Shown: positions 43,860-53,556, numbered from the stretch's first letter. The stretch is 64,000 nucleotides of DNA from Natronobacterium haloterrestre (GCF_900112205.1 NZ_FOKW01000015.1:1-64000), one strand, 5' to 3'. A program made the numbers and translations. The notes: a model not told the origin generated them from the sequence alone.

Positions 43860-44578
43860 TGGGAAGTCCTCTGCTGGTTGTCGTCGCCACCGGTACACGT
43901 GATACGCCTGATCCGACCGAACTGTGCAGTTTCGAATTCTTCAACGGACAGACCTGCCCGACGGACCACCTCGACGGGCTCTTGAGTCAACCGGCAGCCG
44001 GACTGCTCGTAGTGGGCATCGGCTCGCCACTCCTGATAGCGCCCGATGAGGGGATTGTTGCTGAGTCCATGTTCCAGTAATAGGATCCGCCCATCCGACT
44101 GGCAAACCCGTGCCATCTCTCGAAGGGCGATTTTCGGATCAGGGAACGTACAGGTCGAAAACGACGAAATAACTGTCTCGAAGCTATTATCTGCGAATCC
44201 AAGGTTCTGAGCGTCCATTTGTTCGACGGTTCCGCTCCGACCAAGGGTCTCTAGCTCTGCTCGCGCCTGTTCAACCAACGGTTCGCTGATGTCGATACCG
44301 ACGATCTCACTCGAGTCGGGAAGGTACCGAAAATTCGCCCCCGCCCCGCAAGCTACGTCGAGTACTCGCCCCGCCGCTCGCCCAAACTGACAACGACGGT
44401 GGCGACCGGTGAGACAGCGATCCAACCAACTCAAGCGATCGATCCACTTCGCGTTGCGTGCATAGACCTCCTGAATATCCTGGAGAGTCATACGATCGTC
44501 GGCAGATGACGTCGTGTCATGGCGCTTGGACTCTCCGGAGTGGCTGTGGGTCGTGTCGTGTCTACTCTGACGAGTCAT
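43856..44578 (-). CDS. UbiE-like SAM-dependent methyltransferase
   Basis: A 240-residue protein. VLDVACGAGANFRYLPDSSEIVGIDISEPLVEQAR is the SAM-binding site, and FADNSFETVISSFSTCTFPDP plus MARVCQSDGRILLLEHG are UbiE/PmtA-like motifs, suggesting a quinone, lipid or small-molecule substrate. The first 29 residues are polar and His/Ser/Thr-rich. A TATA box at 44617-44623 lies about 42 bp upstream of ATG 44578 and supports this start, though ATG 44491 (MTLQDIQEVYARNAKWID) marks the domain onset. Confidence 0.83.
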   Translation of the reverse strand: MTRQSRHDTTHSHSGESKRHDTTSSADDRMTLQDIQEVYARNAKWIDRLSWLDRCLTGRHRRCQFGRAAGRVLDVACGAGANFRYLPDSSEIVGIDISEPLVEQARAELETLGRSGTVEQMDAQNLGFADNSFETVISSFSTCTFPDPKIALREMARVCQSDGRILLLEHGLSNNPLIGRYQEWRADAHYEQSGCRLTQEPVEVVRRAGLSVEEFETAQFGRIRRITCTGGDDNQQRTSQ

Positions 44579-44769
44579 AGATTGAACACCTTGTACGAAG
44601 AGACGGCCGAACCCGGTATAAATATTATCGAATATTTGATATATTACCAGGTTGGCTTCAAAATCAGGTTTGAGTGATCTGGAGGCTATGAGAGTAGGTG
44701 GGACCCTATTTATGAATTATAGCTTGCTCCCGCCCCGATACACTCAACACCGTTTTTGAATCAAATGTG

Positions 44770-45693
44770 TCATGATCGGCTCGCACTGTGGTCTTTACCT
44801 CGGACGCGTTCGGATTTCGTCACCACAGCAGTTTCGTCGAGATACAATCGAAGTGAGCTACTGTCGTGTTGGAACTCGACCTTGTAGCTGCCCGTGGGAC
44901 CGTCAACGTGGTCGGCAGTCCACTGCTCAGTGTGGAGGTTCTCGTGAAACTCCCATACCCCGGTCGCCAGAATATCGAGTCCGCGTTTCCAGTGGAACAC
45001 GATCGATTCCGGATGGTACGCAGCGGCATGAGTGATCGGAACGCTCATAAACCGCAGACATTGCTGACACTCACTGAGAGTCACGAGTGACGTGGGGAGT
45101 CGTTCGGCTTCCGGTTCCCCGCTCAGATCACGGATTTCGGTCTCCATGTTGCCCGCACAATCCGGGCAGACATCTTGACGCATCTTCAGAAAGTCGGAAG
45201 CCTGTTCCCAAATGACGGTATCAATCAGGTCGGTTCCAGTGTGGCCTCGAACCTGTGCTGGTGTGAGTTTATACGTAAATGCGGGGCTCTCACAGGCCGT
45301 GCACTGAATCATGAAGTACTGGTCGTGCGGTACCGCCTGCAAAGCTGCCGTCCCACATTGGAGACAACTGCCGTCCGTCTCAATGGCCTGGAAGTCCGAG
45401 GGGTGCAGGTAGTTTTCGGCGAGGATGAACCGGACCATCTGCTCCCCGGCGTGAGTAAACCGATATCTATCCTCATGCTTCCTGAGAAAGGTACCGGTGA
45501 GTTCACCAAGGTGATACGAGAATTTGGAAGTATTGTCTACGTCGACCCGTCCGTACAACTCAGAAAAGGATAACCCGGGTGTGACTATTGGTATCTCGTC
45601 GTATCGAGCACGTGCAACTTCACGTAAGATATCGACCCGTATTTCATCAGAAAGAAGATGGAATACGTCTTCTGCCGTCTGCTCTGTCTCCAT
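44770..45693 (-). CDS. ArsR-type regulator with zinc-finger-like C-terminal region (paralogue)
   Basis: A 307-residue protein with a winged helix (ETEQTAEDVFHLLSDEIRVDILREVARARYDEIP...SFSELYGRVDVDNTSKFSYHLGELTGTFL) and Cys pairs CLQC, CTAC, CPDC and CQQC. Same organisation as the gene at 37910 (DUF7351-like). ATG 45693 (METEQTAED) starts the conserved domain; the longer ORF is an artefact. Target unknown; the neighbours are the methyltransferase operon and a gene fragment. Confidence 0.82.
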   Translation of the reverse strand: METEQTAEDVFHLLSDEIRVDILREVARARYDEIPIVTPGLSFSELYGRVDVDNTSKFSYHLGELTGTFLRKHEDRYRFTHAGEQMVRFILAENYLHPSDFQAIETDGSCLQCGTAALQAVPHDQYFMIQCTACESPAFTYKLTPAQVRGHTGTDLIDTVIWEQASDFLKMRQDVCPDCAGNMETEIRDLSGEPEAERLPTSLVTLSECQQCLRFMSVPITHAAAYHPESIVFHWKRGLDILATGVWEFHENLHTEQWTADHVDGPTGSYKVEFQHDSSSLRLYLDETAVVTKSERVRGKDHSASRS

Positions 45694-45749
45694 TTGTATA
45701 TCAATTGAATCTGCCGCACTATTGAAACTAGGGTTACACTTAGTCAAAC

Positions 45750-46027
45750 AGTTCTCGGCGAACGCAACTCTGGCACTCGTGCCGAACCAGGAAACATTGA
45801 ACCGTCTCACCGAAACACCGACTCGGCTCGTCGGTCCAATCGAACGCCCACTTGACGAGTTCGAAATTCTCGTGCCCGTTCCCAACGACCTCAGCGCTCG
45901 AGTCGACCACCAGACCAACGACGGGAAACGACTCGAAGCAATGAACACGCAAGAACGCTTCGCGGCGCTGTTGCTGACCACCGATGATCACACCCTGGCA
46001 TTCGCCCGTATTCGGGCCAGAGGATAG
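45750..46027 (+). pseudogene. Possible fragment of a regulatory or sensor protein
   Basis: A plus-strand frame without its own start reads naturally as LALVPNQETLNRLTETPTRL, then LDEFEILVPVPNDLSARVD, then AALLLTTDDHTLAFARIRARG and a stop. Such strand-rich endings resemble the C-terminal sensor parts of haloarchaeal regulators, but no family was recognised. The minus-strand ORF over the same bases is Cys-rich and less plausible. Confidence 0.3.
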
Positions 46028-46706
46028 GAAACGGCCAAGGAGCCACCGGTCCACCCCACAACCGCCGTCGAAAAAGGTCTCCGAACGACGAGACCGGTAC
46101 CCCTCTTACGACCCTGAGAACTCACAACTAGAGCATTTCGGCACGATCGCCGATATTATTTCTAACACTTGACGAGAGAGCGCTGAATTAGATAATCTGT
46201 CCTGTTAGTGTTTTGAGCTGACTTCCTTATCGCCTGTGATGACCGAGGTACTCCTTCACTCCTCACCTGAGAACGAGATGGAAATGCTGTACCGTCACGG
46301 CCATCCAGAGCAATCCGGCCGTCTCCTCGAGACTCGGGCTTCGACGGTTACACTCGGGTAGTAACTCTCGCCGATGGCATCCGTCTCGTTGCAACCATCG
46401 AGGGAATCGTCGCTTTTGACGGGGACCGATGGATAGTCTGTCGATCCTTCGAGAGTTGTCATCTGAGGCCTACGGCAACATTCGTCGAGTGGCCGCTTCG
46501 TACGACAATCGAAACGAGGGGCCGGTATCTGGGGTTCAATACAACGTCTACGACGATAGGTGCCACCCGTCGAAGCCTCTGTCCGGTGACATCGTTGCAT
46601 TCCACTGACGAAGCGTCAACAGCGAAAGCCGGAATTAGCTGTTGATTGATAAGTCTGATTCTTCGTTAGCACACAGTTTTATTATCGGATACAACAATGA
46701 GAAGAT
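46028..46706. other. Gene-poor intergenic region
   Basis: No intact gene. It contains copy B of the 49-bp repeat (46285-46333). A plus-strand frame around 46346-46450 reads VVTLADGIRLVATIEGIVAF plus DGDRWIVCRSFESC but lacks a start and becomes low in coding character. An AT-rich promoter for the PadR gene closes the region (TTTTATTATC at 46677-46686). Confidence 0.45.
46285..46333 (-). repeat. 49-bp dispersed repeat, copy B
   Basis: See copy A at 41007-41055; 41 of 49 bases are identical with no gaps. The translated frame has diverged more than the DNA, which suggests loss of coding function here. Confidence 0.55.
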
Positions 46707-47006
46707 ATGTACGATTTGACTGGCTTCCAGCGCGACCTGTTGTACACGATCGCCGGACAGGACGAACCTCACGGGCTCGCGATCAAAGAGGAACTCGAGG
46801 ACTACTACGAAAAAGAAGTCCATCACGGCCGCCTCTATCCGAATCTCGACACGCTCGTCGATAAAGGGCTCGTCGAGAAGGGGCAGGCCGACAGACGGAC
46901 GAACTTCTACACGACGACCCGCCGTGGTGAACGCGAGATCCGGGCACGACGCGAGTGGGAAAACCAGTACGTCGGCGACCTCCTCGAATCGGACGACACG
47001 GAGTAG
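46707..47006 (+). CDS. PadR-family winged-helix regulator
   Basis: A 99-residue PadR protein: LTGFQRDLLYTIAGQDEPHGLAIKEELEDYYEKEVHHGRLYPNLDTLVDKGLVEKG, then a short dimerisation tail. This is a very common haloarchaeal small regulator. The TATA-like element at 46677-46686 is about 26 bp upstream of the ATG, indicating a leaderless mRNA. Target unknown. Confidence 0.88.
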   Translation: MYDLTGFQRDLLYTIAGQDEPHGLAIKEELEDYYEKEVHHGRLYPNLDTLVDKGLVEKGQADRRTNFYTTTRRGEREIRARREWENQYVGDLLESDDTE

Positions 47007-49006
47007 CTACGTTTTCCGAGAAGCCTGCGATCGGGCACCGCTTTCATTTCCTCGAGTCTGACTCCCGGAATTTCAGACTCGGTGCCGTAGTCGAGGTACG
47101 CAGGGGGTACGGTTCCGCGTCGTGGCAGGAGGGACTCGAGAACGGTGGACCCGTTCTTCCTGTCGTGGACGCTCCGCCCGGTAGGTCGTCCTCGAGCACC
47201 GCCGCTCGGGTAACCGGCATCGCTAACCCGGGAAAAACATGATAGCTAACGAGGTATTTCGGCGGAGTCAACGGCCGGGATGAAGAGGATCGGGCTGATA
47301 CTGGTGTTACGATAGTAAGACGGACAGGAGGGACAGAACGCAGGAAGTAGGCCCAATTCGACGCCTGCCTTCCGTCTCGCCTGTCATCGTCGTTTCGTCG
47401 TACGAGTGGGGTAAGGCTATCGATCACGTGGTCTCTTACATGATCGATTGTCTCGGTGAATAACCGATTTTGATCGTATCTAATCGCTTGGAGTGTATTT
47501 AGGCGACTCGCCAGACGTACTGAGGGGATATTACAGGGTTCTAATGGGGATGTCCGTACGAATCTGCCGTGAATTGCGACCCCATAATAGTTACAATAGG
47601 TACCTATTCTACATCTCGGTAGTGAGGACGTGCAAACAGTAGGTACCAAGACTACCAACGCAGGAGATATTCGATTCGGAGACCAGCGAGATGGAACGAT
47701 ATTATTATAATGTCCACATCACACCCGAAATATACCTGTATTCGTGGATTCCTGCCGAAGAGATAGGGATGCCAATAGAATAGTGGCGTTCGTGTATGAG
47801 CGTACGAACACCGACGCTCTAGCAACACCCCGTGTGATCGTTGAGAAAAGTGGTCTACCGGACTCCGAAATCACAGTCGACGGCGAGTTTGAACTGATCG
47901 GTATATGCCGGAAGTTCGTATCGACTATAGCGTCGGTGCCCAGAACGAGCGGTCGTCATTCACTCCCTTGCCTTCTCTTACTGACCTCTCACCGACTATT
48001 CGACCCTCGTTGACGGAGGGCTGGTACCGCTGATCCTGTTTACCGTCCCATCGAGGAACACCATAGCACACGTTTCGACCGGAGATGGTCAGGGATCTAT
48101 ATCGCGCTATGTGATTTACGCCACTATAATTCCTTTTTCGCTGACCCCCTCACTCCCTCACCGGGCATTCGGAATTTGTTCTGTTGATCGACTGCTGGCC
48201 GGACTACTGCGGCACCACCACCGAACCCTGGAGATATGTGGACGGTCTCAATTTTCACCTCCGAACGCTATCACTGACCGTTGTCGCACAAATCCGCCCG
48301 CCGCTGGGCCCCTCGCCCGACGACCTAGTTTTCCTCAAATCCGTTCGTGGACTACTCGGTCACCCGTCACCGCCTCGAGTTGCTCGGACGATCCAGAACT
48401 GCACGACGTGGTTCGAGAGCACCATCGCCGGCCGTAATGTGGCATCGGCCGATCGTTTTGGCTCCCATCTCCGGGGAGGTACACTTCGTTCGAACCGTTG
48501 TTCGACCGTCGGGAAACTACTGGCCAGCGTTGGGGCGGATCGAGTTGCGATAGCTCTCGGGTAGTCTCCGCGTCGCAGGCTCCCCGCATACCCAACGACC
48601 GATAGTCGCGACTCGAGTGATACACACGCGTCGGTCTGAACCCGACGTCGATATGACACTGCCGCCTCCTTGATATCGTCTTCCACCCACCCGATCGGTT
48701 AGCAGTGCTCGGAGAACGTGACGTCCCGGGCCTCGAGAACTGTGGTTGCTACCGCCGTTGCTCGCCTTGAGAGGGACTTGCTCGGACAGCACGACAGTAG
48801 TCTCGCCCAGAAATAAATGATATATCGATATATGAATTCCCCACCGTGGCGATACCGACGAGGCAGTGCTCGGTGCCGGCGGCCCACACGCTCGAGAGAA
48901 GCACTGCTACCGGATACGTCGGCACCGAATTCCAGTCAGAGCTACTCGGTGTGAAAGCGATCCCTGTATACTCGTCGTCCTCACCGGCGTTCATCCGGCG
49001 CGCGGT
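47007..49006. other. Two-kilobase gene-poor tract with a parS-like palindrome
   Basis: Several ORFs exist on both strands, but none shows a recognisable family, good start context or consistent coding bias. The one notable element is AATAGG-TA-CCTATT at 47595-47608. The tract may be decayed mobile DNA or a functional non-coding region of a replicon. Confidence 0.5.
47595..47608. promoter_or_regulatory. AATAGG-NN-CCTATT palindrome, distal copy
   Basis: Six-base inverted repeats around TA, the same arms and spacing as the two palindromes upstream of parA (53557-53570 and 53579-53592). It has no gene start beside it, so a partition (parS-like) site is more likely than an operator. Inference. 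Confidence 0.5.
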
Positions 49007-50245
49007 TTACTCGTCGACAGCTGTTGTGGTACCGACGGTACTGGAATCGGTCGGGTTCGCGCCCCCGTATTGCCCGACGAGTTCGTCGAGTCGTTCCGTG
49101 TCATCGACTGCCGGAAGCCTTCGAGTCGCAGTCTCGCACGTCGCATCGATACCGAGCCCGGCACAAACACGATCAGCGGTGACCTCGGCCATCCGGCGGT
49201 ACGTCGTCAACTTGCCGCCAACGACGCTAACGAGCCCCGAAACACCCTCGTCAGCGTGGTCGATCACGGTGAAGCCTCGAGAAATGCCTCGGCGGTCAGA
49301 CCCGGCTTCATCCGGCGCGTACAGGGGACGCACACCCCACCAGGTTCGGACCGTCCGTGCGTCGGCAACGGACGGGAGCATCGCCGCACACTCCGAGACG
49401 GATCGTTCTACCTCCCAGTCGGGTCGGTCGTACTCGTCGGGGTCGTCGACGGGAACGCTCGTAGTACCGAGGACGACCTCCCCCTCGTGGGGAACGATGA
49501 TGTCGCCGTCGTCCGGTTCCCGGCAGCGGTTCAGCACTGGCTCGAGGTCGTCGTACTCGACCGCAACCATCACACCTCGAGACGGGGCCATCCCGACCGT
49601 GGCCCCAGCCATCTCGGCGAGCTGTCCGGCCCACGCCCCTGCCGCGTTGACGACGATTTCGGGCCTGACCGTGCCGTCGACGTCGCCGCCTAACTCGACC
49701 GAATCGATCCGTTCGTTAGATACGGTTACGTCCGTAACCGGGGTATGGGGGCGGACCGCTGCGCCGTGGGCCTCGGCGTCGGCCGCGTTCGCAGCGACCA
49801 GTCGCGACGGATAGACGACGCGGTCGGGGACGCGGAACGCCTCGACGACGTCGTCGGACAGTCCGGCCACCTGCTCGCGTGCTTCGTCGCCGTCGAGGCG
49901 TTGCACCTCGATACCGGCAGCGTTGCAGGCCGCCATCTTCCGTTCGAAGTAGTCCTCGTTATCTTCAGCCAGTCGAACGAACAGCCCGCCGGTATCGCGG
50001 ATACAGGCCCCCGCAATGTCCTTGAGGATCCGATTCTCCGCGAGACACTCTTCGGCACTCTCCAGATCGGCTTCGGCATAGCGTGCACCGCTGTGGAGCA
50101 AACCGTGGGACCGACCCGATGTTCCGCTTGCGAGTCCATCACGGTCGACGAGCATCACGTCGACGTCGCGCAACGCCAGGTCTCGGGCGACGCCAGCGCC
50201 CGTCGCGCCACCCCCCACGACCAGAACCGTCGGATCGGTCGTCAC
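49007..50245 (-). CDS. GlpA-like FAD-dependent glycerol-3-phosphate dehydrogenase, short form
   Basis: A 412-residue FAD oxidoreductase with VLVVGGGATGAGVARDLALRDVDVMLVDRD (FAD-binding), GTSGRSHGLLHSGARYA, NAAGAWAGQLAE and GLVSVVGGKLTTYRRMAE. These match the flavoprotein part of anaerobic GlpA. Haloarchaeal GlpA usually continues with a BFD-like [2Fe-2S] domain (Cys-rich) to nearly 600 residues and is followed by glpB and glpC. Here the chain stops just after the FAD domain, and no partner genes are present. It may be a truncated relic or a stand-alone paralogue. Confidence 0.8.
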   Translation of the reverse strand: MTTDPTVLVVGGGATGAGVARDLALRDVDVMLVDRDGLASGTSGRSHGLLHSGARYAEADLESAEECLAENRILKDIAGACIRDTGGLFVRLAEDNEDYFERKMAACNAAGIEVQRLDGDEAREQVAGLSDDVVEAFRVPDRVVYPSRLVAANAADAEAHGAAVRPHTPVTDVTVSNERIDSVELGGDVDGTVRPEIVVNAAGAWAGQLAEMAGATVGMAPSRGVMVAVEYDDLEPVLNRCREPDDGDIIVPHEGEVVLGTTSVPVDDPDEYDRPDWEVERSVSECAAMLPSVADARTVRTWWGVRPLYAPDEAGSDRRGISRGFTVIDHADEGVSGLVSVVGGKLTTYRRMAEVTADRVCAGLGIDATCETATRRLPAVDDTERLDELVGQYGGANPTDSSTVGTTTAVDE

Positions 50246-50524
50246 GGTTCACCTCGGACGGGAATCGATTGCTGGCAGGACGAAATACCTCGAATCCGTC
50301 GGCTGGTTGTCTGTGAAAGCGTCACGTCCTATGTTAGGAGTAGGTTCACTTGAGGCTGCCGTCGAAGGACTCGAGGGCTCCCTACCGGTTCGGCCAGCGG
50401 TAGTTCGTCTCTCGGCACTTGCTCAACAGGGAATCGGTAGTCGCTGTCGTGACCGCGAGTCCCCCTTTGAGTCGGCTACGTGGCGATAGTCCGCACGACG
50501 ACTCCCCCGGAAAGAAAAGGTGAA

Positions 50525-51076
50525 TTAGATCTTATCGAGGCTGTCTTCGAGCAGGGACTCGAGTCTCCGAATCCGCTCCTTGAGGAATTCGACGTCCGGT
50601 TCTGGTTCAGATTCCGACTCCGATTCCGAACCGGACGCCTCCGGATCGGCGTCGTTCGACGACGTGATCGCCTGGACCAGAATGTCTTCGAAAGCGTCGT
50701 CCACGTCCTGCAACTCGATAGCCATCTGTATCCCATCACGAACGAATTCGCTCCGGGTCTGTCCCTGCTGTTCGGCCGCAGAGTCCGCACTTTCGATCAG
50801 TGCTTTCGGGACACGCACTGTGACCTTTTGTGTCTCCTGGAGATCGTAATCCGTTGCAGTTGCATCGAGATACCGGGATCCACCGAGCATCGCGGCGACC
50901 TGATAGTGGGTCGAGCACAACACGACCGTCGCGTCGTCTTTCGACGGCGGACCGAGCGAATACTCCCGAAGGGACTGTGCTGAACCACACACTTCACACC
51001 CGCCTTGCGGAGACCGCCGGCGCTCCTGATCGGGATATTCGATATAGTCGTCCGTCTCCGATTGATCGGCTGGCAT
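50525..51076 (-). CDS. Ribbon-helix-helix protein with N-terminal zinc-site region
   Basis: A 183-residue protein. The N-terminal part has CEVCGSAQSL and LCSTHYQVA (Cys2-Cys-His pattern, probably zinc). In the middle is an RHH/CopG-like motif (KVTVRVPKALIESADSAAEQQGQTRSEFVRDGIQMAIE). After an acidic Ser/Glu linker, it ends in a short coiled coil (FLKERIRRLESLLEDSLD). RHH proteins bind DNA as dimers and are common in plasmid partition or copy control; the ParA operon is 1.2 kb away. Confidence 0.78.
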   Translation of the reverse strand: MPADQSETDDYIEYPDQERRRSPQGGCEVCGSAQSLREYSLGPPSKDDATVVLCSTHYQVAAMLGGSRYLDATATDYDLQETQKVTVRVPKALIESADSAAEQQGQTRSEFVRDGIQMAIELQDVDDAFEDILVQAITSSNDADPEASGSESESESEPEPDVEFLKERIRRLESLLEDSLDKI

Positions 51077-51304
51077 GTTCGCTCGTTTCAGCCCTTGCTG
51101 CCACCTCGGTCTTCCATCACAATAGTAGTATCTAGTAACTTTCTCGAGACGTATCAGCTCTCCTCTGGAAACGGAGAACCACCACCACCACCATCGACGG
51201 CGTACAGAAAGCCACGTTTCGAGAAACGAACCCCGTTCTACGGGGGAAACTCCACGGTCAGTGAGGCGAGACCGTTTTGATGGGGGCTCGGGAGTCGACC
51301 GCGT

Positions 51305-51655
51305 TCAAACGCTGGTCGTGAGTTCGAGGTACGGGGCCAGTACCCCTCGCTCGACGCTCAGTGAGATGGCTTCCGTCTCCAGATCGTATGTCACGAGACC
51401 ACAAGCACGCATCTGTGGCAAATGCGAATGGTAGAGATCTGTACAGATCCGTTCGTACCACTCTTGTGTAGCGTTTCCCTCATTGATCGCGATGTATTCG
51501 GCGAGGTCTCCGAGGAGAACGTCGCCAGGTCGTCGTGTCAGATAGGCCAGTATCTGTTGGCGTCGCTCATTGGCGAACATCGCGAACAACGTCGTCGGGG
51601 GAATCTCGTCCGTCCCTGGGTCCGTATCGTCTGGGGTGCGGGCTTGTGGCGTCAT
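51305..51655 (-). CDS. DUF7344-type winged-helix protein
   Basis: A 116-residue protein: TLFAMFANERRQQILAYLTRRPGDVLLGDLAEYIA, then CTDLYHSHLPQMRACGLVTYDLETEAISLS, the typical DUF7344 winged helix of haloarchaea, whose members are often plasmid or provirus borne. It flanks the partition region, with another at 54030 on the other side. Function unknown beyond likely DNA binding. Confidence 0.82.
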   Translation of the reverse strand: MTPQARTPDDTDPGTDEIPPTTLFAMFANERRQQILAYLTRRPGDVLLGDLAEYIAINEGNATQEWYERICTDLYHSHLPQMRACGLVTYDLETEAISLSVERGVLAPYLELTTSV

Positions 51656-51835
51656 GTCGTCTCCGTACTTCGCCTACGCGTCGGAAGTCTACGTTCTCTC
51701 AGCCGGCGACTTCAGCAGAGTACAGGTCACCATTAGCGCCACATAGTATAGCTATTTCTACCGGTCGATATCAAAAGAAATCAAACCGTCAGGGACCGGA
51801 TTCTGTTGGGTGAGTCCCGTTAGGATAGCGGTCGC

Positions 51836-52042
51836 TCAGTCGTCGAGGAACGTGGGCTCGTGGGGGGAGTCCGCCTCGCTCAGCCGTTTCTCGACCGTAA
51901 TCGTCCAGTCTGGTGCCGATGAAACTGGCACCTCGATGTCCCACTGCCCTTCGATTGCGTCCCCACGAGCGAACGCAGTGAGAATCACCGTCTCGAGTTC
52001 GTCTTCGAACGAAGGGTCCCCGGTGTTGCTATCTGCAGACAT
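51836..52042 (-). CDS. Small haloarchaeal protein of unknown function
   Basis: A 68-residue acidic protein, MSADSNTGDPSFEDELETVILTAFARGDAIEGQWDIEVPVSSAPDWTITVEKRL, resembling a widespread haloarchaeal small family. ATG 52042 is preferred to an ORF start 36 bp upstream. It lies downstream of the partition genes on the same strand. No function known. Confidence 0.6.
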   Translation of the reverse strand: MSADSNTGDPSFEDELETVILTAFARGDAIEGQWDIEVPVSSAPDWTITVEKRLSEADSPHEPTFLDD

Positions 52043-52226
52043 ATGGTTTCTCGATGGGTGTCGCCCAGTCGGTGCCATCCCGCTGTTCGACTACGTACTC
52101 CATGCAGCGAACGATAATAAAGAAGTCGCGCTTACTTGGCGCTTCGTCGATAGGTCGATCCCCTTCGACGCGCTACGGAAACCGACTGTCTCGTGATCGA
52201 CTCGAGGGACGAACGGTCGGGGTACG

Positions 52227-52643
52227 TTACTGCGATCGCCGCTCTTCGAGCAGTAACTCGGCTACACGGTCCGGTTGCTCGTTGGCGAGTTTCAGAACGG
52301 CGTTGTGGATTTCCCTCGTCGCTTCGTCCACGACGTCCGCCTGGGCAAGTCGCGGGCCGATAGTCGTTCGAACGTTCTTTTCGAACTGGGACCATTCCTC
52401 GTCTTTCGCGTACAGCGGCTTTTGTCGCACTTCGCTGTACTCGAACGCCGGTCCCGTCTCTGCGGGATCGGCCGATGCCTCGCTTTCACCGGTCGTTTCC
52501 TCGTCGCTCGGCGACAGCGTGGATGTGGTCGTCTCCTGTGTCGTGGACTCCGTCGATCGTCTGCCCGATTTACCCGAGGCGGACGAGTCTTCGTCGTCCC
52601 CGGATTCCGTTCCGCTTTCGAGGTCGTCGAACGGATTGCTCAT
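52227..52643 (-). CDS. ParA-associated accessory protein (ParB-like position)
   Basis: A 138-residue protein that overlaps the end of parA (start 52643, parA stop 52640), the position of the centromere-binding partner in type Ib partition operons. The first 80 residues are disordered and rich in Ser, Glu and Thr; the C-terminal 55 residues are helical (QKPLYAKDEEWSQFEKNVRTTIGPRLAQADVVDEATREIHNAVLKLA). No HTH or RHH is evident, so DNA binding may rest on another protein or on an unrecognised fold. Role inferred from the operon. Confidence 0.7.
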   Translation of the reverse strand: MSNPFDDLESGTESGDDEDSSASGKSGRRSTESTTQETTTSTLSPSDEETTGESEASADPAETGPAFEYSEVRQKPLYAKDEEWSQFEKNVRTTIGPRLAQADVVDEATREIHNAVLKLANEQPDRVAELLLEERRSQ

Positions 52644-53527
52644 CGTTCGATCCCTCCGTTCGTAACGATCGCGGCCAGTTCTTCGTAACAGGGGATCTGA
52701 TCGCTTTCCGGATCGTAGTCCTGTAGCGGCTGGTTGTGCTGGAGCGACCGGGAAAGCGACGAGCGATACCTGATTCCCGGCTTGGGCGTATCGATTTCAC
52801 CTGCGTCGATCTGCTCGAACGTTTCAGCTGTGATTCGAGCGAAGTCCGGAACTGCCTCCTGCAGTGGTTGGCCCGGATTGACCTCGTAACTGGCGGTATT
52901 CAGGTTCTCCAGCAGCTCTCGATCTTCGGTCCGTTGATCGATCCGATCCTCGAGTTTGTTGGGAACGACTGCGAGAACGTCGACGTCGATATACTCACGT
53001 GCCGGTTCGATCAGCCGCTCCATCGTTCGCTTGTAGCCGCCGATCGCGCTCGAGCCCGGTTCGATGGGGATCATGACGTTGCCCGTCGCGACCAGGGCGT
53101 TGTTGTTCAGCATTCCGGGGTATGCTGGGCAGTCGAACACAATGTAGTCGTAGACGTCGCCGAGCAGCGGATCCACGACCTTTGATTTGATTCGTGCGGA
53201 TCCCTGCATCGCGCCGGCGAGGTCGTTCTCGACGTCCTCGAGCGTATTCGAAGACGGAAGCAGGTCGAATCCGTGTTCAGTCTCACGGATCAGGTCGTTC
53301 GGGGTGGCATCGCCCTCGAGGAGAACATCGCCGAGATCGAGGTCCGCCCCATACGCGTCTTCGAATCCTAGGCCGTTTGTCGCGTGCCCGTTCGGGTCGA
53401 GATCCGCAAAGAGCGTATCGCCCCGTTCGGCGAGCTGTCGGGCCAGGTTGATCGAGGTCGTTGATTTGCCGACACCGCCTTTGAGGATGACGACGCTTAC
53501 AGCGCGTGGCTCGTCTGTGGCTCCCAT
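52640..53527 (-). CDS. parA: ParA-family partition ATPase
   Basis: A 295-residue ATPase with the deviant Walker A motif LKGGVGKSTTSINLARQLA, the ADLDPNGHATNGLG segment (Walker A-prime) and DYIVFDCPAYPGMLNNNALVA (Walker B). ParA proteins segregate plasmids and secondary replicons. It is translated with the downstream accessory gene. Two AATAGG-TG-CCTATT palindromes lie 30-65 bp upstream of its start, and a 9-bp repeat array begins about 140 bp upstream; the former may mediate autoregulation and the latter may be the centromere. Confidence 0.9.
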   Translation of the reverse strand: MGATDEPRAVSVVILKGGVGKSTTSINLARQLAERGDTLFADLDPNGHATNGLGFEDAYGADLDLGDVLLEGDATPNDLIRETEHGFDLLPSSNTLEDVENDLAGAMQGSARIKSKVVDPLLGDVYDYIVFDCPAYPGMLNNNALVATGNVMIPIEPGSSAIGGYKRTMERLIEPAREYIDVDVLAVVPNKLEDRIDQRTEDRELLENLNTASYEVNPGQPLQEAVPDFARITAETFEQIDAGEIDTPKPGIRYRSSLSRSLQHNQPLQDYDPESDQIPCYEELAAIVTNGGIER

Positions 53528-53556
53528 AGTATGTAACTCCGTCCGCCGCAGACCGC

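Noticed and set aside
47044-48564. ORFs of 60-200 codons in the gene-poor tract (for example 47044-47658 minus, 48184-48564 plus)
   Set aside because: No domain, no start context and Arg/Ser/Pro-rich composition typical of non-coding high-GC DNA.
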